A DNA stretch of 36,100 bases. Source: Chthoniobacterales bacterium. Its GTDB lineage: Bacteria; Verrucomicrobiota; Verrucomicrobiia; Chthoniobacterales; UBA10450. The stretch lies in the NCBI GenBank assembly GCA_013694595.1, contig JACDCC010000373.1:1-36100 (forward strand). The letters are read 5' to 3'. The notes below the pieces were generated by a model. It was not told the DNA's origin. It ran no database searches and was given only the letters and a program-made list of their open reading frames with translations. The translations under genes and the position numbers were made by a program. Of this stretch, positions 24,004-31,275 are shown one piece after another; positions within the stretch are counted from its first letter, which is position 1; every line of letters starts with the position of its first letter.

Positions 24004-24534
24004 ATGACAACTCATTCATCCGGGAGAGGCTCGCGGCGTCCACGCGGCGGCGGCTCCCGCAGAAGGGGCGACGATCGCCCTTACCGGCAGAAAACCAGCA
24101 CTGCGAAAGCGCCGGTCAAAAAATCGCTCTGGGACAAGTTCCTGGATTTTTTTACGAACGGAAGTCCGCCGATCGCGAGAGCCCCGCAGGAGCCGCGGAC
24201 CAATGGTTCGCACGCGAGCGATTCACCCCGCGCGAACTCGCCGCGCAAGCCTGAGTCGGTCGAAGTCACGACGCCGCGTCTTTACGTCGGCAACCTGTCA
24301 TTTGAAGCCACGGAGAGCGACCTGTTCGAGCTCTTCAACGGCGTCGGCCAGGTGCAGAACGCCGAGGTCGTGACCTACAAGCACAACCAGCGTTCGAAGG
24401 GTTTCGCGTTTGTGCAGATGCAAACCGTGGAAGAAGCGCAGCGCGCCGTGCAAGAGCTGCACGACAAGGACTTCCTCGGCCGCAAGCTCCTGGTGAGCGG
24501 TGCGAAATCGAGCGAGCACCACTCGGCGAGCTAA
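24004..24534 (+). CDS. RRM RNA-binding protein with basic N-terminal tail
   Basis: The track start at 23830 is rejected in favour of ATG 24004, which has the Shine-Dalgarno GAGG 6 nt upstream. The 176-residue product has an N-terminal Arg/Gly/Ser-rich tail ('GSRRPRGGGSRRRGDD'), an amphipathic piece 'KSLWDKFLDFF', a Pro/Asn/Ser-rich linker and one RRM at about 92-168. The RRM has RNP2 'LYVGNLSF' and RNP1 'KGFAFVQM'. The usual bacterial (cyanobacterial Rbp-type) protein is shorter, with a Gly-rich tail at the C-terminus; here the basic tail is at the front. It likely binds single-stranded RNA and acts as a cold or stress RNA chaperone. A strong terminator follows. Confidence 0.9.
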   Translation: MTTHSSGRGSRRPRGGGSRRRGDDRPYRQKTSTAKAPVKKSLWDKFLDFFTNGSPPIARAPQEPRTNGSHASDSPRANSPRKPESVEVTTPRLYVGNLSFEATESDLFELFNGVGQVQNAEVVTYKHNQRSKGFAFVQMQTVEEAQRAVQELHDKDFLGRKLLVSGAKSSEHHSAS

Positions 24535-24551
24535 ATCACATTTTGCTCCGG

Positions 24552-24597
24552 AACGGGAGACCTGGTGGCGAGTGCCGCCGGTCTCCCGTTTTCGTTT
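24552..24597 (+). terminator. Rho-independent terminator after the RRM gene
   Basis: The arms AACGGGAGACC (24552-24562) and GGTCTCCCGTT (24580-24590) are perfect complements. A second, inner pairing of GGTGGC with GCCGCC allows one G-U. TTTTCGTTTT follows. It lies 18 nt after the RRM stop and separates this gene from miaA. Confidence 0.9.
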
Positions 24598-24640
24598 TCG
24601 AGGAAGCACCTGCGCTGCCGTCGAGAGCCGTGAAACGCGC

Positions 24641-25537
24641 ATGAAAAACGCATTCTTCATCGTCGGACCCACAGCAGTCGGAAAATCCGAGCTGGCGGCG
24701 GAAGTGGCGCGTGCGTGTGGTGGCGAGATCGTGAGCGCTGACGCGTTTCAGGTTTATTGCGGTCTCGATCTTCTCACGGCCAAACCCGAGGCAGCGGTCC
24801 TCAGAGCGGTGCCGCACCACCTCATCGGATGCGTGCCGTTGGATGAGGAGATGAATGCGGAGCGGTTCCGCGCGGCTGCGGTTCGGGCGATCGGGCAGAT
24901 TCACTCGCGTGGCAAACCAGCGTTCGTGGTGGGTGGCAGCGGGATGTATGTGAAAGCCATCACGCACGGTTTGTCGCCACTGCCGCCGGCGGACCCGCAC
25001 CTGCGGCAGGAGCTTGAGCAGCAAACTGCGGCCGAACTGAACGCGCGCCTTGCAGAGCTTGATCCCGTGACGGCTGAAGCAATCGACCGGAACAACAAAC
25101 ATCGCGTGCTGCGCGCGGTGGAGATTTGTCTTTTAACCGGCCGACCGGCTTCCGAGCTGCGTCGACTGCCGGTCACCGACGCGTCGGCCGGTGTGCTCGT
25201 TTTGCGCGATCGCGCCGAGCTCTACCAGCGCATCGATGAACGCGTGGCAATGATGTTTCGGAGCGGCGTTATCGACGAAGTCCGCACGGCTGGTCCGACG
25301 AGTTCCACGGCAGTCAAAACACTAGGGTTGTCACAGATTCAGGAGCTGATTGCCGGCCGCATCTCGGAGGCCGAATGCATCGCGCAGATCCAACAGGCGA
25401 CGCGGCGCTACGCCAAAAGGCAATTGACCTGGTTCCAGCGACAAACTAATTTTGAACCGCTGAACCTCTCCTCAGAAGGCTGGCCGAAAGCCATCGAATG
25501 CATCACGCGCAAGGCACGTCTCTCCTTCGCGCCATAG
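24641..25537 (+). CDS. miaA: tRNA dimethylallyltransferase
   Basis: The track frame begins at 24500, but the protein proper starts at ATG 24641 (MKNAFFIVGPTAVGKSELA), giving 298 residues. The P-loop is 'GPTAVGKS' (about 9-16), followed by 'GGEIVSADAFQVYCGLDLLTAKP', 'VVGGSGMYVKAI', 'NKHRVLRAVEI' and the C-terminal 'RYAKRQLTWFQRQ'. All are MiaA hallmarks; the usual 'D(S/A)xQVYrgmdigTaKp' is present with the catalytic Asp. It adds a dimethylallyl group to A37 of tRNAs reading UNN codons. It leads the miaA-hflX-PGPGW-nth operon. hfq, which lies between miaA and hflX in proteobacteria, is absent. Confidence 0.96.
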   Translation: MKNAFFIVGPTAVGKSELAAEVARACGGEIVSADAFQVYCGLDLLTAKPEAAVLRAVPHHLIGCVPLDEEMNAERFRAAAVRAIGQIHSRGKPAFVVGGSGMYVKAITHGLSPLPPADPHLRQELEQQTAAELNARLAELDPVTAEAIDRNNKHRVLRAVEICLLTGRPASELRRLPVTDASAGVLVLRDRAELYQRIDERVAMMFRSGVIDEVRTAGPTSSTAVKTLGLSQIQELIAGRISEAECIAQIQQATRRYAKRQLTWFQRQTNFEPLNLSSEGWPKAIECITRKARLSFAP

Positions 25538-25538
25538 G

Positions 25539-26810
25539 ATGATCGAAGTTCAAAAGAAGAAGAAACAGGAGCGGGCGGTTCTCGTTGGTCTGGAGCAGGA
25601 TGGGATCTCGAAGTGGGACCTTCGCGACTCGCTCGAAGAACTTCGTGAGCTCGTAAACTCCGCCGGTGCGGAGGTGGTGAACACCGTCACGCAAAAGCTC
25701 GAGAAGCCGACGGCGCCCTACTACATCGGCAAAGGCAAAGCGGAGCTGATCAAGCACTCGTTTCAGACGCAGCAGGTCACATCCGTCATTTTCGACAACG
25801 AACTTTCTCCAGCGCAGGGAAGGAATTTGGAGCACCTGTTCAACCGCAAGGTGCTCGATCGCACCCAGCTGATTCTCGACATTTTCGCGCAGCGCGCGCG
25901 CAGCCGCGAAGGGCGGCTGCAAATCGAGCTCGCGCAGCTGCAATACCTATTGCCGCGCCTGACTCGGATGTGGACGCACTTATCGCGGCAGAGCGGCGGC
26001 ATCGGCACCCGTGGACCCGGCGAGACGCAGCTGGAAGTCGATCGGCGGCGCGTGCAGGAGCGGATCGCGCGACTGGAGCGTGAACTCGAAGGCGTCCGGA
26101 AAGTCCGCAGCTTGCAGCGCGAAGGGCGGCGCCGGCATCAGTGGCCAGTCGCGGCGGTGGTCGGCTACACGAACGCCGGCAAATCGACGCTCCTGAATCT
26201 GCTCACCGGCGCGGACGTGCTCGCGGTCGATCGTCTCTTCGCCACGCTCGATCCGACCACCCGCAGCTTCACCTTGCCGAACAAGCAGCGCATGCTGCTC
26301 ACCGATACGGTCGGATTCCTCCGGAACCTGCCGCACATGTTGATCGAGTCATTCAAGGCAACGCTCGAGGAAGTCAGCGAAGCCGATCTGCTGATCCACG
26401 TGGTCGATCTCAGCCATCCACGCGTGGATGAGCACATCGAGGCGGTGAATACGGTCCTGGAAGAGCTCCACGCATCCGACAAGCAAACGCTGCTCGTCTT
26501 CAACAAAGTAGACGCGGTGCAAAGCGACGATCATCTCGAGGCTTATCGCCAGCGCTTCCCGCGCAGTGTCGCCATTTCCGCGCGCACTGGCGAAGGCGTC
26601 AGCGCTCTCGTCCAGGCACTGCAGGACGAGATCAGCTCGTGGCGATTGCAGTTGCGGTTCCGCATTCCGCTTGGGGAGCCTGGTTTGCTGGCGGAAGTTC
26701 ACCGGGTGGGGCGAGTGATCGAGGTGCAGTACGAGGCACAGCATGCGATCGTGACAGCTCACCTTCCCGCCCAACTGGAGCAAAAGCTCGCGCCTTTCGC
26801 GGAGGCGTAA
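25539..26810 (+). CDS. hflX: Ribosome-associated GTPase HflX
   Basis: This 423-residue protein has the N-terminal HflX domain (about 15-190: 'APYYIGKGKAELI', 'FDNELSPAQGRNLE', 'VLDRTQLILDIFAQRA', 'GGIGTRGPGETQLE'), then the G domain. The G domain has G1 'GYTNAGKSTLLN' (about 208), 'LFATLDPTTR' (G2), 'LTDTVGFLRNLP' (G3) and 'FNKVDAV' (G4), the usual order. HflX splits or rescues stalled ribosomes, especially under heat or antibiotic stress. It begins 1 nt after miaA. All motifs are intact and length is typical. Confidence 0.97.
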   Translation: MIEVQKKKKQERAVLVGLEQDGISKWDLRDSLEELRELVNSAGAEVVNTVTQKLEKPTAPYYIGKGKAELIKHSFQTQQVTSVIFDNELSPAQGRNLEHLFNRKVLDRTQLILDIFAQRARSREGRLQIELAQLQYLLPRLTRMWTHLSRQSGGIGTRGPGETQLEVDRRRVQERIARLERELEGVRKVRSLQREGRRRHQWPVAAVVGYTNAGKSTLLNLLTGADVLAVDRLFATLDPTTRSFTLPNKQRMLLTDTVGFLRNLPHMLIESFKATLEEVSEADLLIHVVDLSHPRVDEHIEAVNTVLEELHASDKQTLLVFNKVDAVQSDDHLEAYRQRFPRSVAISARTGEGVSALVQALQDEISSWRLQLRFRIPLGEPGLLAEVHRVGRVIEVQYEAQHAIVTAHLPAQLEQKLAPFAEA

Positions 26811-26833
26811 GCATCTCCGCGCGCCTGTTCACC

Positions 26834-27151
26834 ATGTCAGCTGAAACGGACCATCGTCACCATCATCCGATCGCGGCGCGGAAACGGGCGTGGCAGCAAC
26901 GACTGAACGCGAAGTTCGGCCTCGACCGGATGCCGGTGATCCGGAAGCTCGTTTACTCCGTCATCGGGGTCACGATTCTGCTGATCGGCGTTGTCATGAT
27001 CGTGTTGCCGGGACCGGCGTTCATCGTCATCCCACTCGGTCTGGCGGTGCTGGCGAGTGAGTACGCGTGGGCGCGCAGGATCATTCGGCGCGGGCGAGTG
27101 TTCGTCGGTCGGCGGGTCGGCAAACGGAAACCACCGCGTCACGTCGCATGA
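26834..27151 (+). CDS. PGPGW-type small membrane protein
   Basis: The track frame runs back to 26639 inside hflX. ATG 26834 lies 23 nt after the hflX stop and gives 105 residues. The family pattern is two helices around a PGP motif: 'VIGVTILLIGVVMIVLPGPAFIVIPLG' (quoted core VVMIVLPGPAFIVIPLGL), then 'LASEYAWARRI' and a very basic tail. It resembles TIGR02611/PGPGW proteins, whose function is unknown. The stop overlaps the nth start as ATGA. Confidence 0.82.
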   Translation: MSAETDHRHHHPIAARKRAWQQRLNAKFGLDRMPVIRKLVYSVIGVTILLIGVVMIVLPGPAFIVIPLGLAVLASEYAWARRIIRRGRVFVGRRVGKRKPPRHVA

Positions 27152-27837
27152 CGGCTCGGGAGCGGGTGTCGCAGCTCGTGGAGGCGCTGCCGGAGGTGTA
27201 CCCGGGCGCGCATTGCGAGCTCGATTTCAAAACACCGCTGCAGCTACTCGTGGCGACGATTCTCTCCGCGCAATGCACCGACAAGCGCGTCAACATGGTG
27301 ACGCCGAAGCTGTTTGCGCGGTATCGCACCGCAGCTGAATTCGCCACCGTGCGGCAGGAAACGCTCGAGCAGGAGATTCGTTCTACCGGCTTCTTTCGGA
27401 ACAAGGCGAAGAGTATTCGCGCGGCCGCCGCAGCGATCGAAGCACAGCACGGCGGCAAAGTTCCCGATTCCATGGGCGCGCTGCATGCGCTGCCGGGAGT
27501 CGGGCGAAAAACCGCCAATGTGGTGCTCGGAAATGCGTTTGGAAAAGATGAGGGCATCGTCGTGGACACACACGTCGCGCGGCTGTCGCAGCGGCTGCGT
27601 CTCACGAAACAGACTGACGCCGAGAAGATCGAGGCCGATCTGATGAAGCTCGTGCCGCGGAAGCATTGGACGGTGTGGAGCCATTGGCTGATCTGGCACG
27701 GACGCCGGCGGTGCTTTGCGCGCAAACCGGATTGCCGTCAATGCGAGATCTTGCGGCTCTGCCCTAGCGGCAAGGTGTTCATCCGCACCGGTGAAGCGCG
27801 TCCCCCGTCGGAAGCGGCGGCGGAGGCGTCAGCGTGA
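27148..27837 (+). CDS. nth: Endonuclease III
   Basis: The track start 27067 lies in the preceding gene. ATG 27148 (ATGA overlap) gives 229 residues. It has 'LVATILSAQCTDKRVN' (about 33), the helix-hairpin-helix 'LPGVGRKTANVVLG' with the catalytic lysine, and the catalytic aspartate in 'VVDTHVARLSQRL'. The [4Fe-4S] motif C-x6-C-x2-C-x5-C ('CFARKPDCRQCEILRLC') is exact. It removes oxidised pyrimidines and nicks abasic sites. A C-terminal extension of about 25 residues follows the cluster. Its last 9 nt overlap the end of the convergent iron permease gene. Confidence 0.96.
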   Translation: MTARERVSQLVEALPEVYPGAHCELDFKTPLQLLVATILSAQCTDKRVNMVTPKLFARYRTAAEFATVRQETLEQEIRSTGFFRNKAKSIRAAAAAIEAQHGGKVPDSMGALHALPGVGRKTANVVLGNAFGKDEGIVVDTHVARLSQRLRLTKQTDAEKIEADLMKLVPRKHWTVWSHWLIWHGRRRCFARKPDCRQCEILRLCPSGKVFIRTGEARPPSEAAAEASA

Positions 27838-28340
27838 GTTTGCGTCCGCCGCTTCTTCGACTTCTTCCACGGCGTCCTCGATCCGGTCGATCGTTTCGTC
27901 GGCTTTGTTGTTGATACGCTTGAACTGCGCCTCGAGTTTCTTCAACTCGTCGTCACTGAGGCGGTCGACATTCACAAGGGTGATTGCGAGCGCTGTCGAT
28001 CGAGCGGATCAGCTCGTCGAGCTTCAAGTGCACCGCCTTGGAATCGCGGTTCTGCGTGTTCTGAATGATGAAAACCATCAGGAAAGTGACGATTGTGGTA
28101 CCGGTATTGATGAGCAGCTGCCACGTGTCGGAGTAATCATAAATCGGCCCGGTGATCGACCAGGCCGCGATGATCGTGATCGCGGCGACGAAAAGCCCAG
28201 GCGGTGCCGAGCACCGAAGAGGCACCCCGCGCGAAGACGCGGAAGGCATCCTGCACACGGCAGAGCAGACTCCGCTCTTCGGGTGATGCCGTTGCGCCCA
28301 CGACCTGCCAGTTCTTCGGTTTACTTTTGATAATGTTCAT
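27829..28340 (-). pseudogene. Low-affinity iron permease family protein, two frameshifts
   Basis: The track gives only fragments (28137-28340 and 27953-28258). Removing one base near 28190 and one near 27979 restores a single 169-codon frame. The restored protein starts MNIIKSKPKNWQ, passes through 'GTAWAF' into 'VAAITIIAAWSITGPIYD' and 'TWQLLINTGTTIVTFLMVF', then 'IQNTQNRDSKAVHLKLDEL', and ends in an acidic helix ('DRIEDAVEEVEEAADANSR'). The WQL.INT.TTI.TFLMVF.IQNTQNRD block is diagnostic of PF04120. The 512-nt span minus two bases is divisible by three, which fits two single-base insertions. As written it is broken; real decay and sequence error both remain possible. Confidence 0.8.
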
Positions 28341-28456
28341 TTCGGAGCTGCGACGAAGGATGCGCCTATCCGCGCACCTTCTGTTTTGACGCCGGTTCGT
28401 GCGGGAACTTCAATGGCAGTGGACGCTGCGGCGTCACCCAAGGACGAACACGAGTT

Positions 28457-29305
28457 TTGCCAACAGCGTTTCACCTCAACCTCGACGACGCGTGGGATGC
28501 GTCGGCGCTCAACCTGCCAACGCTCGACGCGCGGGAATGGGGACCGCAATTGCGGTTCTCCGCGCCCTCGCGATTGGTGGAAGCTTTCTTCCGCGAGCGG
28601 AACGGGCAATTAGGCGACTTCGTCGTCTATGGCTCGGGCGACTTCCATCATCTGAGCGCCCTCTGGATCCGACGTACCAACGAACCGTTGGTGGTCGTTT
28701 CCTTCGATAATCATCCCGACTGGGACATTCGGCCGCCGAAGTGGTGTTGTGGCAGCTGGGTGAATCGCGCACTCGAGTTGCCGAACGTGCAAAAGGTGAG
28801 CGTCTGGGGTTGCGGCAATTTTGAATGCTGGTGGCCGGGACAGGCATTTGGCAATCGCCGCGCCGAACGCGCGGGAAAGCTCGATGTGCACCCTTGGGCA
28901 GACGATCGGCCCGCCAAGGAACAGCGACGCCGGGGCGCGATTTTTCGAGGTTCCTGGCGGGATCAGTTTGATGGATTCGTTAGGGAGCTCGGCGGCGGGA
29001 ACGTCTATGTCACAGTGGATTTGGATTGTCTCCGCGCGGGTGATGCGGCGACGAATTGGGAGAGCGGGAAGTTCTCGACTGAGGATGTGGCCTGGGCGTT
29101 AGGCCGACTGCGGAGCGACACGCGCGTCGTGGCGGGGGATATCTGCGGCGCGTTCTCGCCGCCGCGATACGCGCGCGTAAAGCAGCGGTTCGTATCCACG
29201 ATTGATCATCCGAAGTTGCCGCCGCCTGATGCCGAGCAGGCGCGGGGAGTCAATCAGGCCGCCTTCGCGAAGCTCTGGCCCATTTTGTCTGGCACTAGCG
29301 GGTGA
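28457..29305 (+). CDS. Arginase-fold-like protein (UPF0489-like), function unknown
   Basis: This is a 282-residue protein from a TTG start; no ATG is available in frame nearby. It carries metal-site motifs like those of the arginase/deacetylase fold: 'GSGDFHH' (61-65), 'SFDNHPDWD' (D84, H86, D88, D90) and 'VTVDLDCLRAGD' (D188, D190). The order His, DxHxD, DxD matches binuclear-manganese ureohydrolases, but the surrounding sequence is unlike arginase or agmatinase. It is closer in my judgement to UPF0489 proteins. The conserved Cys/Trp cluster ('PPKWCCGSWVNRAL', 'GNFECWWPGQAF') is distinctive. The substrate is unknown. It is convergent to the SMR-like pair. Confidence 0.7.
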   Translation: MPTAFHLNLDDAWDASALNLPTLDAREWGPQLRFSAPSRLVEAFFRERNGQLGDFVVYGSGDFHHLSALWIRRTNEPLVVVSFDNHPDWDIRPPKWCCGSWVNRALELPNVQKVSVWGCGNFECWWPGQAFGNRRAERAGKLDVHPWADDRPAKEQRRRGAIFRGSWRDQFDGFVRELGGGNVYVTVDLDCLRAGDAATNWESGKFSTEDVAWALGRLRSDTRVVAGDICGAFSPPRYARVKQRFVSTIDHPKLPPPDAEQARGVNQAAFAKLWPILSGTSG

Positions 29306-29346
29306 CCAGCGAGGGCGCACCGCAACCGTGCGGTCACTCCCACCGC

Positions 29347-29691
29347 TCAACTAACAGAGACCAGTACCACGCCTGCCGTGATCAGCACGGAGCCGAGGAT
29401 CAGCTGCAGGTTCAACTTCTCCCGGAGTAACAGTGCGGCAGCGATGCTGATGAAGATGACGCTCAGTCCTTGGAACGGGTAGAGGTAACTCAGATCAAAC
29501 TGCTGCAGCAGACCAAGCGTAAGGAAGAAGTAGACGGCCATCGCGGAAACGCCGCCGAAAAGGAAGAGCACGAACGTGCGCTGACGGAAGCCGCCCGCAT
29601 GCGTTGATTGCATCGCGTGCTTCAGGAGCAGCTCACCGGTCACGAGGCCGGCGATGGATGTCAAAATCAGGAACAACGCGAACGGCGTCAT
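29347..29691 (-). CDS. Half-size EamA/SMR-like membrane protein (second of a pair)
   Basis: The track start 29763 lies in the previous gene. ATG 29691 overlaps its stop (ATGA) and gives 114 residues with four helices: 'FALFLILTSIAGLVTGELLLKHAM' (core 'TGELLLKHAM'), 'FVLFLFGGVSAMAVYFFLTL', 'LSYLYPFQGLSVIFISIAAALLL' and 'LILGSVLITAGVVLVSVS'. The E-x-x-x-K in helix 1 and the SY.YP..GLS segment are typical of ArnE/ArnF-like half-transporters. These pair to flip lipid-linked sugars. The partner is directly upstream. The cargo is unknown. Confidence 0.82.
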   Translation of the reverse strand: MTPFALFLILTSIAGLVTGELLLKHAMQSTHAGGFRQRTFVLFLFGGVSAMAVYFFLTLGLLQQFDLSYLYPFQGLSVIFISIAAALLLREKLNLQLILGSVLITAGVVLVSVS

Positions 29692-30092
29692 AGTTTTTCC
29701 TCCAGCTTCGCCACTGGTCGTGCGACCAGCACCAATCCCACGAGCACGAGAACAATGCCGCACCAGCGGATCGGCGTAATCAGCTCACCGAGCACAAGCC
29801 AGCTGCTCAATGGAATCGTGACGTGCACCACCTGCGAGGCGGGAAAGGCGACCGAGAGCGGCAGATGTCGCAGGACATACAGCCACGTCACGAAACTGCA
29901 GATCACGAACACGATCCCGACCCAGACGTACGGCGATGCCAGGCCGGTGAGACCGGTCCATCCCCATTGCTCGGAGATGTGCGCCGTCTCGACCGCGCCC
30001 CGCTTGAGAAACAATTCAGAGACAGTGGTGCAGAGGGCGCTGAGGGCCAGTTGCAGCCAGGGACTGGCGAGGCCGGAAGGTTGCGGCGGCAC
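29688..30092 (-). CDS. Half-size EamA/SMR-like membrane protein (first of a pair)
   Basis: This 134-residue protein starts at GTG, 1 nt after the stop of the GNAT-like gene. It has four helices, with 'TVSELFLKRGA' in the first, 'YVWVGIVFVICSFVTWLYVLRHLPL' (core 'FVTWLYVLRHLPLSVA') in the second and third, and 'LGELITPIRWCGIVLVLVGL' in the fourth. It resembles the EamA domain and ArnE-like proteins. Tandem half-size partners with a 4-nt overlap suggest an obligate heterodimer, as in ArnE/ArnF or paired SMR systems. The operon order GNAT, EamA-1, EamA-2 suggests export or flipping of something the transferase modifies; this is inference. Confidence 0.82.
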   Translation of the reverse strand: MPPQPSGLASPWLQLALSALCTTVSELFLKRGAVETAHISEQWGWTGLTGLASPYVWVGIVFVICSFVTWLYVLRHLPLSVAFPASQVVHVTIPLSSWLVLGELITPIRWCGIVLVLVGLVLVARPVAKLEEKL

Positions 30093-30093
30093 G

Positions 30094-31257
30094 TTAACAA
30101 AGTTCGTGCGCGTTTGGGAAACGCTGCAGCACCGGATCGTGCCGGGTTGGTTCGAGGAATTTGAGCGCGCGACGGAACACGCGATTGAGCAGCGGCTGCG
30201 TGTGCATCACATAGAGATCGAGCGGCATCAGTTCGCAGCCCAGATGCAGCTTCGGATTGTAATTCAACGGGCTGCTGCAGTAGCGATGCAATCCCTGCTC
30301 AATCGCCCAAGTGATGATGTCGCGAAAAGTGTGGAAGTAGAGATGCAGATCGAGCGCGACGGCGTAGTCGAGGCCAAGGCAATCGTCGTAGATCGTGCCG
30401 TTGTGCACGAAGCAGAGGCTGAACGCGACCGCCTTGCCGTTCTGCCGCCAGATGAAGAAGTGTGTTCGTTCCGGCATCCGTTCGCCGAGCGTGCGGAAGT
30501 AGTCCTTGGTAAGGCGTTCGAACTTCAAATGCGAACGGTCGTGCACCTGCAGGTAGAGCGGGTAGATCTGATCGATGAACGGTGCGACATCCGTCCTGAC
30601 CTCGCGCTCGATGGGCGCAGCCTTTTCTATCCGGCGGAACTTCCTGCGGAGATCTTTGCGCGTCGCTTCACTAAGGCTGTTAAGGTATTCATCGAAATTG
30701 CGATACCGCAGCATGAGCGTCGTCATCGGCATGCTTGGGACGCGCGTATAGCCGTTGGAGGAAAAGCTGCGCAGCGGGGCGCGGTAAGTCGCGGGGAAAT
30801 CCTTCAACACGACGAGCGAAGCCTTGCTGGCACGCGCGTAGATCTTCAGCGCCGAATGCAGAGCTTCCGCTGCCCAAGGTTCATCTTCGGCGTGGCAGAA
30901 GCCAAGATGACCTTCCCCCGCCGCGCAACCAACCATGAGGATGCGCATCGTGAGGAACCGCGGGAAACGACCGCGGACCGCATCGACAGCGAGGCGAAGG
31001 GCCGGCACGCCTTCCACGAGATTCTGTTGCACGAAGAAAAGCGGCTGGATTGCCCGGACCGCGCCGGAGTGATCCTCGAGCAGGAGATAACGATGTGCGA
31101 AGCCCGATTGGAGCGTCTGCTCGATGATCTCGTAGAACCGGTGATCTTTGCATCTTTGCGAAAACGCCTCCCGCCACGCGTCGCACTGGTGCAGCTCGCC
31201 GCCTTCCAGAATTCGGGCGACGCCATCGCGGATCGAAATGGTGCGTTCATCTTTCAT
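30094..31257 (-). CDS. GNAT-superfamily acyltransferase, FemAB/BioF2-like
   Basis: The track starts at GTG 31269. ATG 31257 (MKDERTISIRDG) is equally possible and gives 387 residues. The C-terminal half looks like the BioF2-like acetyltransferase (Acetyltransf_6/FemAB) fold: 'LSEATRKDLRRKFRRIEKAA' (about 200), 'YLQVHDRSHLKFERLTKDYF', 'FIWRQNGKAVAFSLCFVHNGTIYDDCLGLDY' (core 'AVAFSLCFVHNGTIYDD') and 'LHLYFHTFRDIITWAIEQG'. Such proteins transfer amino acids or acyl groups in the envelope or cytosol. The substrate is unknown. It is the first gene of the operon with the two EamA halves and follows the MscS gene by a few bases, so all four may be co-transcribed. Confidence 0.78.
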   Translation of the reverse strand: MKDERTISIRDGVARILEGGELHQCDAWREAFSQRCKDHRFYEIIEQTLQSGFAHRYLLLEDHSGAVRAIQPLFFVQQNLVEGVPALRLAVDAVRGRFPRFLTMRILMVGCAAGEGHLGFCHAEDEPWAAEALHSALKIYARASKASLVVLKDFPATYRAPLRSFSSNGYTRVPSMPMTTLMLRYRNFDEYLNSLSEATRKDLRRKFRRIEKAAPIEREVRTDVAPFIDQIYPLYLQVHDRSHLKFERLTKDYFRTLGERMPERTHFFIWRQNGKAVAFSLCFVHNGTIYDDCLGLDYAVALDLHLYFHTFRDIITWAIEQGLHRYCSSPLNYNPKLHLGCELMPLDLYVMHTQPLLNRVFRRALKFLEPTRHDPVLQRFPNAHELC

Positions 31258-31275
31258 TGAACGGGCCACGCTTGA

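Noticed and set aside
29306-29346. Terminator between the arginase-like gene and the EamA pair
   Set aside because: GTGACC...GGTCAC can pair, but there is no T-run and the spacing is tight. Too weak to list.
29608-31260. 550-residue plus-strand ORF
   Set aside because: It is antisense to the GNAT-like and EamA genes and has no recognisable motif.
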